64,000 nucleotides of DNA, from positions 62,001 through 126,000 of the forward strand of contig JAHFDG010000011.1 in NCBI GenBank assembly GCA_023249105.1, written 5' to 3'. This DNA comes from Candidatus Methanoperedens sp. Lineage in GTDB: Archaea > Halobacteriota > Methanosarcinia > Methanosarcinales > Methanoperedenaceae. Shown here one piece after another: positions 9,005-16,448 of the stretch. The stretch's first letter is position 1. Each line of letters begins with the position of its first letter. Both the position numbers and the translations under genes were made by a program. The notes beneath the pieces are model-generated. The model had not been told where the DNA came from and searched no databases. It saw only the letters and a list, made by a program, of their open reading frames with translations.

Positions 9005-9823
9005 ATGAATCGCAATCCAGTAACGAAAAGGACTTTAATTTTTTATTTAGTGATTACCCTGGTTATTGTAGTCTCAAGCATATCAGTCATCTGGCTTCCC
9101 AAGGAAAATTCTGTTTCCAAAAGCACGGAGGATTCGGCCAAAATCCCGCCGTTAATAGCATTTCTCCCTTTCATTGCCTATATTGTAATGATATTGCTTC
9201 CAATTATTTATAAAAGACAGGACAAGGAGTCATTCGTCTGGGGGCACCGTTTTTTTAAGGGCGTGTATCTTGGGTTTCTCCTGATGACGATGATATTTTT
9301 AATAGAGCTTGCATCGGGTTTTATCCATATCGATGACCTAACTCCTGATTACCAGAATGCATTGATAGGCGGGATAATTTTGCAGGGAATTGTGGCTTTC
9401 GGGGAAGAATTGCCATTCAGGGGATACATACTCCCGGATATGGCGAAAAAATACGGGTCATGGAATGCCGTATTTTTATCCTCCGCGTTCTTTTCTATCC
9501 TTCATATACCTTCAATCCTGACACTGAATCTTAGCCAGACCAACATTATTATAATGCTGTTGACTATAACGATAGCCGAAGTCCTCCTTGCTCTTTGTTA
9601 TCTTTATGACGGGCTTTCAATGTCTATCGGATTTCATTTCACATGGAACTTTTTCCAGTACCATGTATATTCATTGAGGCAGGACTTTGGCGGAATATTA
9701 AAAATAACCTCTGATAACCAGCTCATAACAGGCGGGACTTTCGGTCCTGAAGCGGGTTTGCTTGGACTCTTCGTTGTGATTCTGGCCTTTATAGTAGTGT
9801 TCTTTTGGATGCAGTCCCGTTAA
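9005..9823 (+). CDS. CPBP family intramembrane metalloprotease
   Basis: A 272-residue protein with about eight hydrophobic segments and the CPBP (type II CAAX prenyl protease/Abi) signature. It has E134-E135-x3-R139 (GEELPFRGY), followed by the second motif with His in FSILHIP and the third in GFHFTWNFF. These residues form the active site in Rce1-type glutamate proteases. The substrate is unknown. It starts 16 nt after tRNA-Arg and its stop codon overlaps that of a small convergent gene. Confidence 0.9.
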   Translation: MNRNPVTKRTLIFYLVITLVIVVSSISVIWLPKENSVSKSTEDSAKIPPLIAFLPFIAYIVMILLPIIYKRQDKESFVWGHRFFKGVYLGFLLMTMIFLIELASGFIHIDDLTPDYQNALIGGIILQGIVAFGEELPFRGYILPDMAKKYGSWNAVFLSSAFFSILHIPSILTLNLSQTNIIIMLLTITIAEVLLALCYLYDGLSMSIGFHFTWNFFQYHVYSLRQDFGGILKITSDNQLITGGTFGPEAGLLGLFVVILAFIVVFFWMQSR

Positions 9824-9930
9824 ACAAGTGTTTTTATGAACTCAGGTATAAGCACCAGTGTTAAGAATATGCCTGCTGCTGCTGCACATGCCCAGAAAAT
9901 ATAACCCAAAAATAATTTCGGAAACTTCAT
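9820..9930 (-). CDS. Small single-span membrane protein (36 aa)
   Basis: An ATG at 9930 is preceded by a good Shine-Dalgarno (AAGGTGAG, 5 nt spacing) and opens a 36-codon frame starting MKFPKLFLGYIFWACAAAAG and ending in FIKTLV. It would form one transmembrane helix with a short basic N-terminus. Its stop codon overlaps the stop of the convergent CPBP gene by two bases. No family is recognised. The strong ribosome site and clean hydrophobic profile argue for a real gene; length alone does not. Confidence 0.5.
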   Translation of the reverse strand: MKFPKLFLGYIFWACAAAAGIFLTLVLIPEFIKTLV

Positions 9931-9971
9931 GAACTCACCTTAATTTTAAATTGAGTCCAGTGTATATAAAG

Positions 9972-10013
9972 ATTCCTAAAAAAAAGAAGCCCCCCACAGC
10001 AAGCTGCGGGGCA
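9972..10013 (-). terminator. Hairpin plus T-tract terminator downstream of MC1
   Basis: Read on the minus strand, GCCCCGCAG and CTGTGGGGGGC can form a GC-rich stem with an asymmetric bulge. It is followed by CTTCTTTTTTTTTAGG. This lies directly after the MC1 stop at 10031 and would end that transcript. Confidence 0.55.
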
Positions 10014-10030
10014 TTCCGATAAAATAAAAT

Positions 10031-10330
10031 TTAAATCTTATCCAGTAGCTCAACGCCTACTTTCTTTACATTTGGCTTGTTGATTTTTGCAGGCATCCAT
10101 TTTGGTTTGTTCTTGGGTGCTGCGACTGTTTCTGTCCATCCCTTGTATACATGAATCTTCTTGGTTCCTCTCTCCCTGAGCTTTAATTCAACAGGCTTTG
10201 ATTTAGTTCCTTTGCTGCGGTTGGCTGCTTTCAATGCTGCCTGGCGTGGCTGATGACCAGTGAATACTCCAGTCTCGTTTCCGTTCTTTTCTCTTAATAC
10301 AAAATTTCTTATTTCTACCATATTTTTCAT
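10031..10330 (-). CDS. Chromosomal protein MC1
   Basis: A DNA-bending, histone-unrelated chromatin protein. The 99 residues match the MC1 family along their length: RNFVLREKNGNETGVFTGHQ, PRQAALKAANR, LRERGTKKIHVYKGW and APKNKPKWMP are family blocks. MC1 is typical of Methanosarcinales and haloarchaea, which supports the taxonomic placement. The frame begins at ATG 10330, but the second ATG at 10321 (MVEIRNF) fits family N-termini better, so the start is uncertain by three residues. Confidence 0.95.
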   Translation of the reverse strand: MKNMVEIRNFVLREKNGNETGVFTGHQPRQAALKAANRSKGTKSKPVELKLRERGTKKIHVYKGWTETVAAPKNKPKWMPAKINKPNVKKVGVELLDKI

Positions 10331-10335
10331 ACCCC

Positions 10336-10352
10336 GACAACGATTTGTTGTC
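10336..10352 (-). promoter_or_regulatory. Perfect inverted repeat in the MC1 leader
   Basis: GACAAC and GTTGTC flank a five-base spacer, 5 nt upstream of the MC1 ATG. A TATA-like TTTATATA (minus strand) at about 10374-10383 would place the transcript start just upstream. The repeat could be a repressor site or an RNA hairpin near the ribosome site. The rest of 10353-10646 holds no gene; it contains this promoter and, near 10615-10624, a TATA-like CTTTAATATT for the cobamide operon. Confidence 0.45.
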
Positions 10353-10646
10353 TTACCTTACAATGTAACGTCATAGTATATAAAGCTATTTGTGAAATCT
10401 GTGGCTAAGCATACCGTTTTATAATAATAGAACTGCCGTTATTGGTATTTCAAAATCCGAAAAAACCGAATCTATAGGCTTATTATTTAAGTTGTTTGAG
10501 TTAAAAACGCGATTCTTAGAATTGCCAATCTTTCCATTGGTATAAAAAATCATATGCTTAAGGCGTCTGTACGAAAAATTCTTATTATACGATTTTCATA
10601 AATCCTTTACACTACTTTAATATTCTTTCCAAACAAAACAGGGTTT

Positions 10647-12056
10647 GTGCCTCTTATTAACAGAGTTAGAAAAACCGCGATTGGATTGATGCCCTGCTTT
10701 CACGGCGCCAGACTATCAGAAAATGCGATGGCCTCCGGAAAAAATGCAGATGAGCTGCTGGATTTCAGTGTCAATCTAAATCCTCTCGGCCCTCCGAAAT
10801 CAAAGAAATTATTGAGCGGCGTTTTTCAAAACATTAGCAATTATCCCGACAACGGATATCCGGGATTTAAAAAAGCGGCAGCGGATAGTCTCAATGTCCT
10901 GCCTGAAAATATCGTTCCCGGGAACGGCTCATCAGAAATAATCAGGTTATTTGCAGAAACTGTTATTGAGCCCGGTGATAAAGTCATAATTCCATCCCCG
11001 GCATTCGGGGAATATGAACTCCAGTGCAAATTATTCGGGGCAGAAATAGAATACATTGATTACCGCCAAATAACAAAAGTGAATCCCCGTGGTTACAAAG
11101 CTGTTTTTCTCTGCAATCCGAATAATCCCACAGGTAACCTTCTTCGGCGCAGGGATATTATCAAAATTGCAAAAACATGCGCTTTTTCTGAAACTTTTTT
11201 ATTCGTGGATGAAGCGTTCATCGAGCTTTCGGACCAGCGTGAGAGTATTGCTGACATAGCCGCATCTTGCGATTTTGTCATGGTGCTTCGTTCGCTCACC
11301 AAAACGTACTCAGTCGCCGGATTGAGGATTGGTTTTGCTGTAGCTTCTCCCGGGTTTGCAGCCCTGTTGAATAATGCCCGACTTCATTGGAATATGAACA
11401 CTGTCGCCGCGGCGGTGGGGGAGCAGCTTCTCAGGAAAAACCAGGATTATTTAGAGAAATCACTTGAATTAATCAGGAAAGAACGGGAATGGCTGGCAAT
11501 ACGCCTTTGCGGAATACGCGGTTTTAAACCATATCCGAGCGATACAAATTTCATTCTCATAGATGCAAGGGATTTCGGTATCAATTCCGCAGAACTGACT
11601 GCAAGAATGCTAAAACACGGGATTATTATCCGTGATTGCGCTTCCTTCGGGCTTGAAAATCATATCAGGGTTGCAGTCAGGAAAAGAAGCGAAAATAGAA
11701 AATTGATTGAAGCTTTTTCAATGGTCATAAAAGAATGGGGAAATGAACTTGCAGAAAAAGAGATAGGAAAGGCCCTTGAAAGAGGAGTTACTGCAAGAAG
11801 CAGGATTGATTGTGAATATTATCCATGCCACTTTGAAGGCCAGGACTGCACCTTTTGCTTCTGTCCTTTTTATCCCTGTGGAAACGTAAGAACTGGCGGG
11901 GAACTTATCCGCAAATCTACGGGGGGGACGGTATGGAGCTGCGCCGGGTGCAACCTTATCCACAGGGGCGACATAGCTGAGAAGGTGCTTGGGGCTTTGA
12001 TGGAGGGAAAGAAGCTCAAAGATATCTGGAAGCTTGTAATGGAGACGAATTTATGA
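10647..12056 (+). CDS. cobD: Threonine-phosphate decarboxylase CobD with C-terminal Cys-rich domain
   Basis: Makes the aminopropanol-phosphate linker of the cobamide nucleotide loop. Residues 1 to about 370 are a fold-type I PLP enzyme with LTKTYSVAGLRIGF (PLP lysine K219) and FLCNPNNPTGN. The last 85 residues hold a Cys cluster (CEYYPCHFEGQDCTFCFCPF, then C in WSCAGCN). In M. mazei a CobD of this architecture was reported to act as both threonine kinase and decarboxylase (recalled). The GTG at 10647 lies about 25 nt after a TATA-like box; an in-frame ATG at 10689 is the alternative start. Overlaps cbiB by 4 nt. Confidence 0.92.
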   Translation: MPLINRVRKTAIGLMPCFHGARLSENAMASGKNADELLDFSVNLNPLGPPKSKKLLSGVFQNISNYPDNGYPGFKKAAADSLNVLPENIVPGNGSSEIIRLFAETVIEPGDKVIIPSPAFGEYELQCKLFGAEIEYIDYRQITKVNPRGYKAVFLCNPNNPTGNLLRRRDIIKIAKTCAFSETFLFVDEAFIELSDQRESIADIAASCDFVMVLRSLTKTYSVAGLRIGFAVASPGFAALLNNARLHWNMNTVAAAVGEQLLRKNQDYLEKSLELIRKEREWLAIRLCGIRGFKPYPSDTNFILIDARDFGINSAELTARMLKHGIIIRDCASFGLENHIRVAVRKRSENRKLIEAFSMVIKEWGNELAEKEIGKALERGVTARSRIDCEYYPCHFEGQDCTFCFCPFYPCGNVRTGGELIRKSTGGTVWSCAGCNLIHRGDIAEKVLGALMEGKKLKDIWKLVMETNL

Positions 12057-12976
12057 TAATTATTGATTTCTGGATACAGGTCTTGCTCCTTTCGTTGCTG
12101 TTTGATATTTTATTCGCAGAGCCGCCCGCGTTTATTCATCCCGTGGTGTGGATGGGAAAAATGATAAATGTATTCACGCGCGGCGCCCCTGTTCGCCACA
12201 GGAAGATTTATGGATTATTCATGGTGATTTTCTGCGTCGGGGCAGCAGCGCTTGCGGGTCTTTTGATAATATCGCTTGGAACCGGTCTTTTGGGTTTAAT
12301 CATCGCCGCGTATTTCTTAAAATCCAGCTTTTCAATTCGCATGTTGTTGGAATCGGCTCTGGGAATAAAAAAAGACCTTGAAGATGGCAAAATCGAAAAA
12401 GCTAGAAGCGAATTGAAAACGTTTGTGGGAAGGGATACTTCCAGGCTTGACAAATCACAATCTGCTTCAGCCGTAATAGAATCGCTTGCTGAAAGCTTTG
12501 TTGACGGAATTCTCTCACCACTTTTTTATTTCCTGCTTTTCGGCCTGCCCGGCGCGCTGGCTTACCGCATGATAAATACGCTTGATTCCATGGTGGGGTA
12601 TAGGAAAGAACCCTTTGTTGAACTTGGGTTTGCTTCTGCAAGATTCGATGATATTGCTAACTTCGTGCCCGCGAGGCTATCGTTAGTGTTTATTTTTATT
12701 GCCTCGATTTTTTTTGGAAAGCCAGCCGATGCCATCAAAACATGCATCAATGACCATAAAAAAACCGCATCACCAAATTCAGGATGGCCGATGGCTGCTG
12801 TTTCCGGCGCCCTGAATGTGAGGCTTGAAAAAGTGGGTTTTCATGTGTTGGGTGATGGGCATAATAATCCGCAGTCTTTTCAGATAAAGAAGGCAGTTTA
12901 TATCGTGGGTTTTTCATCGTTTCTGGTGATTGCAGGAATATATTTTATAGGGAAGGTGCCACTAATTCGATTCTAA
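12053..12976 (+). CDS. cbiB: Adenosylcobinamide-phosphate synthase CbiB
   Basis: A membrane enzyme that attaches aminopropanol-phosphate to adenosylcobyric acid. The 307-residue protein has the CbiB opening (LLFDILFAEPPAFIHPVVWM), the SFVDGILSPLFYFLLFG segment, YRMINTLDSMVGY and the NSGWPMAAVSGAL motif. Its start overlaps cobD (ATGA-type), implying translational coupling. Product of CobD is its substrate. Confidence 0.95.
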   Translation: MIIIDFWIQVLLLSLLFDILFAEPPAFIHPVVWMGKMINVFTRGAPVRHRKIYGLFMVIFCVGAAALAGLLIISLGTGLLGLIIAAYFLKSSFSIRMLLESALGIKKDLEDGKIEKARSELKTFVGRDTSRLDKSQSASAVIESLAESFVDGILSPLFYFLLFGLPGALAYRMINTLDSMVGYRKEPFVELGFASARFDDIANFVPARLSLVFIFIASIFFGKPADAIKTCINDHKKTASPNSGWPMAAVSGALNVRLEKVGFHVLGDGHNNPQSFQIKKAVYIVGFSSFLVIAGIYFIGKVPLIRF

Positions 12977-12998
12977 CCTATTGAGAACGGAGATTATT

Positions 12999-13607
12999 AT
13001 GAAATTATCAACCATAAAAGGAAAAAAGAAAAAGAACCAGCCAAAAAAAGTGAACGATTCTAATGCAACAAGCATAATGAAAGTGCTCGAAGAAGCCGGG
13101 CTCTCTGAAGAGGTACTCGTATCAGCAGCCATGAAACTTTATGTCCCCCATCCCGGCGTTGAGAACAGGGAAATAGCAGAGCGGGTATTCAAGAGGGAAT
13201 TAAAGCATGCGCTTTCCGATCCCAACCTGTGCATATTGCTATTTGCAGGCATGCTTCTTGAAAAAGCCGGCGAGAATAACGAGCTTCCGGGCATGAGCAA
13301 AGAGACCTTCAAAAAAGACCTGACCTTCCTTATCGTTGATGAGGTAATCGGGATGAGCATAGCGAAATACATTAGCGGCGACAAGGGAATATTCGAATAT
13401 GTCAGGTTTGACAAATTAAAACCCGGAATCCTTTCCAAACTCGGTCCTTTCATGGATGATGTGATTGCAGGACTCATCGGCGGCGCATCAGCCAATATGT
13501 ATTCACGAGGAAAAGGTAATGGCAAGAAAACTGCCGGAGTAAAAGTAAAAAAGACAAAGGCAACAAAGAAAAAACCTGAAACATTACAGGGCGGGTTTGC
13601 GGGATGA
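12999..13607 (+). CDS. cobZ: Alpha-ribazole phosphatase CobZ
   Basis: A 202-residue protein of the archaeal CobZ (PgpA-related) family, which removes phosphate from the lower-ligand nucleotide or cobalamin-5'-phosphate. Seen are a Lys-rich N-terminus, the segment AAMKLYVPHPGVENREIAER and a Lys-rich C-terminus. It replaces bacterial CobC. I start it at ATG 12999 because GGAG at 12989-12992 is well spaced; a longer TTG start at 12981 is less likely. Overlaps cobS by 4 nt. The assignment rests on family resemblance plus position inside the cobamide operon. Confidence 0.85.
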   Translation: MKLSTIKGKKKKNQPKKVNDSNATSIMKVLEEAGLSEEVLVSAAMKLYVPHPGVENREIAERVFKRELKHALSDPNLCILLFAGMLLEKAGENNELPGMSKETFKKDLTFLIVDEVIGMSIAKYISGDKGIFEYVRFDKLKPGILSKLGPFMDDVIAGLIGGASANMYSRGKGNGKKTAGVKVKKTKATKKKPETLQGGFAG

Positions 13608-14371
13608 AAAACTTTCTTAGTGCCCTCCGTAACGGTTTTGGCTTCTTGACAACCATACCGGTAGGTATCAGCATGGAAGGCATTGAGAACCTGATGAAAC
13701 ATATCTATCTTTTCCCTTTTGTCGGCGCTGTTCTGGGTATTATATTTGCTGTGATAGGTCTTATCTCATCTGTGATTTTCCCCCCCGTTCTTGCTACTCT
13801 TATAATTATTATTTCCATTTACTACTTTACAGGATTCAACCATATCGACGGGCTTGCTGATTTTGGCGATGGCATAGCGGCGCACGGCACTAAAGAGAAA
13901 AAGATAGAAGCCATGCGCGACACTGCAATCGGCACAGGCGGCCTGGTGTTTTGTATATTGGCAATTCTTGGCATCTTCTCTATTCTTTTTTTCATTGCGG
14001 AAATAAATTCCCAGCCTCTGTTTCTCCCCTTTGCATTGATTGTTGCAGAAACTGCTGCAAAACAGTCCATGGTCACAATCGCAGCTTTTGGAAGGAGGCT
14101 GCATGAGGGCTTCGGGGCAATGACAGTGGATAATACAAAAAAATCCGATTTTATTATTGGAATGGTTGTTTCATGTGCGGTTGGTTATGTTTTTCTGGGC
14201 ATCTTTGGTATTGAAGCCGTAATAATCTCCCAATTAGCAGGGTTGCTTGTTCTTTCTACCGCTAACCGCCATTTCGGGGGCGTTAGCGGGGATGTCGTGG
14301 GTGCATCGAATGAGATCGGGCGACTTTCGGCTTTGTTTTTCATAGGAGGGTTCGCTTGGATGCTATTGTGA
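13604..14371 (+). CDS. cobS: Adenosylcobinamide-GDP ribazoletransferase CobS
   Basis: A membrane enzyme that joins adenosylcobinamide-GDP to alpha-ribazole (phosphate), the last assembly step. The 255 residues contain the CobS signatures FNHIDGLADFGDG with acidic catalytic residues and GVSGDVVGASNEIGRL near the end, plus about six membrane spans. ATGA overlap with cobZ and a 16-nt overlap with cobY show a tightly coupled operon. Confidence 0.95.
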   Translation: MKNFLSALRNGFGFLTTIPVGISMEGIENLMKHIYLFPFVGAVLGIIFAVIGLISSVIFPPVLATLIIIISIYYFTGFNHIDGLADFGDGIAAHGTKEKKIEAMRDTAIGTGGLVFCILAILGIFSILFFIAEINSQPLFLPFALIVAETAAKQSMVTIAAFGRRLHEGFGAMTVDNTKKSDFIIGMVVSCAVGYVFLGIFGIEAVIISQLAGLLVLSTANRHFGGVSGDVVGASNEIGRLSALFFIGGFAWMLL

Positions 14372-14967
14372 TGGCAGGCGGGATGGGAAAGCGGCTCGGG
14401 ATGGAGGAAAAACCTCTCACATCTCTTCTTGGCAAGCCCCTTATTCATTATGTGCTGGATGCTCTCCTTGGGTCGCAGAATATCGACCGCATCTTCGTGG
14501 CAACCTCTCCGAGGGTGAAAAAAACTATTGATTGGATTTGTGATTTTAAAAAAGAACATGAAAAGGTGGAGATAATAGAGACCGGTGGCGAAGGTTTTGT
14601 CCATGATATGGTGCTGGCAGTTGAAAAAGCGGGCATCAAAGGACGTGTGTTCATAATTATGGCCGACCTGCCCCTTGTTACGTCTGGATTGATAGACAGG
14701 ATAATAGAAAAATACGGCGAGGCTGGCACTCCGGCACTCTCTGTTCACATGAACCTTGATGTGTTCACAAGGCTTGGTCTTCGTCCCGACACGGTTTTTC
14801 ATAAGAATTCAAGCTTTATTGTCCCATGCGGGATAAATATCCTTGATGCTGACAGGATAAAGGAAGAGCAGGAGGATTATAACCTTATCCTGGATGATGA
14901 AGAGCTGGCACTGAATGTTAATACGCGGGCTGACCTGGCAATATGTGAGAGAATTCTACGAAAGTAA
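14356..14967 (+). CDS. cobY: Adenosylcobinamide-phosphate guanylyltransferase CobY
   Basis: The archaeal enzyme that activates adenosylcobinamide phosphate with GTP, in place of bacterial CobU. The 203-residue protein has the nucleotidyltransferase opening DAIVMAGGMGKRLGMEEKP and the D-L-P motif in MADLPLV. The start is TTG at 14356, supported by GGAGGG at 14345-14350 with 5 nt spacing and by the conserved DAxxMAGG N-terminus. It is the last gene of the cobamide run. Confidence 0.93.
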   Translation: MDAIVMAGGMGKRLGMEEKPLTSLLGKPLIHYVLDALLGSQNIDRIFVATSPRVKKTIDWICDFKKEHEKVEIIETGGEGFVHDMVLAVEKAGIKGRVFIIMADLPLVTSGLIDRIIEKYGEAGTPALSVHMNLDVFTRLGLRPDTVFHKNSSFIVPCGINILDADRIKEEQEDYNLILDDEELALNVNTRADLAICERILRK

Positions 14968-14972
14968 AAAAC

Positions 14973-15440
14973 TCAAAGTTCCGCAATAACGCCTTTCTTG
15001 CCCTTCTTCTTGATATCCCTTATGAGTTTCTGGTTTTCATGAATGAACTTTGAGGCATCAGCTTCGATTTTTTTCTTGTCTATCTTTTTTCCCAACCCAA
15101 CGCCCGGGCAATCCACAACAGGTCTAAGCTTCATCAATGGTTCATCTGAATATGAGACTTCAACAATCCTGAAAGGGAGCAAACGGCATACAAGCGGCTC
15201 GTTCTCACGTATTGTGCATTCAAGTTTTTTCCCATTGAAAAAGCACTTTCCTTCTATTCCCTTTATCTTGAATACATTGTTTTCTTCATCAAAATCAAGG
15301 AAATCGTCTGGTGAATATCCCAATCCCATAATCCTTTTTATATCCTCAATTGTAAGCTGGATACCTTCGGCGCAGCATTTGGCGCCGCATTTTTTGTATT
15401 CGCACTTCCATTTATCGATATTTCCAAGGATATGAATCAT
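14973..15440 (-). CDS. YkgJ-type cysteine cluster protein
   Basis: A 155-residue protein with the CxxxxC...CC cluster typical of YkgJ/Fe-S cluster proteins (C14, C19, C23, C24 in CEYKKCGAKCC). Further cysteines lie in KCFFNGKKLECTIRENEPLVCR and VDCPG. A metal centre is likely; the function is unknown for the family. Convergent with cobY, 5 nt between stops. Confidence 0.85.
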   Translation of the reverse strand: MIHILGNIDKWKCEYKKCGAKCCAEGIQLTIEDIKRIMGLGYSPDDFLDFDEENNVFKIKGIEGKCFFNGKKLECTIRENEPLVCRLLPFRIVEVSYSDEPLMKLRPVVDCPGVGLGKKIDKKKIEADASKFIHENQKLIRDIKKKGKKGVIAEL

Positions 15441-15559
15441 AGGCTTTAATTGACTTTCTTATAATTTAAGGATACCCATATCTGGCGAGCATAAAATGAC
15501 AATTGTATAATTATGGAATTGACAAGGAAACCGCAAATAATATCCTTGCTCATCTCATT

Positions 15560-16384
15560 TTATCCCAAATCCTCCATATACAGATACTCCTGCGCATATC
15601 CGCAAAATTCCCCGAAATATTCCCGCGCAAATTCGGCTATCTCTTCCCTCTTTTTGCTCTTCGAACCTTTGAATTTGTCGCCATAGAACCTCTCCATTAT
15701 CTGTTCGATATGCGTATCCACGGGAAATGATTCAAGCTTCCCGAAAGCAAAAAGCAGCACGCAATCAGCAATCTTGTTCCCCACGCCTTCTATTTTCATA
15801 AGCTCCCTGCGCCCCTCTTCGTAGGAAAGGTTTTTTATCCCGTACAGGTCAAATTCATTGTTAGCTATCATGGACGCGATTTTAAGAACGCGGGGGGCAC
15901 GAAAACCGAGCCTGCATTGCTCCATGTCGCAGAGATGGAGTTCCGAGAGCGAATCAGGTGTCGGGAAAGAATAATATCCTTCATCGATTTTTTCTCCAAA
16001 ACATTCGCACATGCGCCTTATGGAATTTTTGATATTCCTGATTGTGTTGTTGCTTGAGCAGATATACGATACCAGGCATTCCCACGGGTCCTGGCGTATG
16101 AGGCGCAGACCCCTGTATTTCCGTATTAGGGAATCTATTTTTTCATCCATGTTGATGGAGGTGTATATTTTCTCCATGTCATCGTCAAGCCTGAAATAAT
16201 CACGGATGAATTTCTTGTCAAGCGTCGAGTCGATTATAAGCTCAGCGCCCGCCTGTCTTGCCCTGATAAGCTTTCCGTTTACAACGCCGGTCCAGCGCTC
16301 GTTTTTTTCCCACCTGAAGACCTGCCCGCAGGAAAGAGTCGGGTCAAGATTAAAATCACTTATGTTGATGCGGTACACATTCAT
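15560..16384 (-). CDS. ogg: 8-oxoguanine DNA glycosylase/lyase, OGG1 type
   Basis: Removes oxidised guanine and nicks the abasic site. The 274-residue protein has the OGG1-like N-terminal domain (CGQVFRWEK), the SSNNTI loop, and the helix-hairpin-helix IEGVGNKIADC. The catalytic Lys (K204) and Asp (D223, in FPVDTHI) are 19 residues apart, as in human OGG1 (K249/D268). It lies divergently to priS. Confidence 0.93.
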   Translation of the reverse strand: MNVYRINISDFNLDPTLSCGQVFRWEKNERWTGVVNGKLIRARQAGAELIIDSTLDKKFIRDYFRLDDDMEKIYTSINMDEKIDSLIRKYRGLRLIRQDPWECLVSYICSSNNTIRNIKNSIRRMCECFGEKIDEGYYSFPTPDSLSELHLCDMEQCRLGFRAPRVLKIASMIANNEFDLYGIKNLSYEEGRRELMKIEGVGNKIADCVLLFAFGKLESFPVDTHIEQIMERFYGDKFKGSKSKKREEIAEFAREYFGEFCGYAQEYLYMEDLG

Positions 16385-16448
16385 GGATACTTTACAGGCT
16401 TAAAATACATTACGGTTTTAAGGATGCACGACAATAAAATAAAATCTC

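Noticed and set aside
13139-13702. 187-codon minus-strand frame across cobZ and cobS
   Set aside because: Shadow of two coupled plus-strand genes; it contains no motif and crosses the gene junction.
14185-14802. 205-codon minus-strand frame antisense to cobS and cobY
   Set aside because: No recognisable domain, and both overlapping plus-strand genes are firmly identified.
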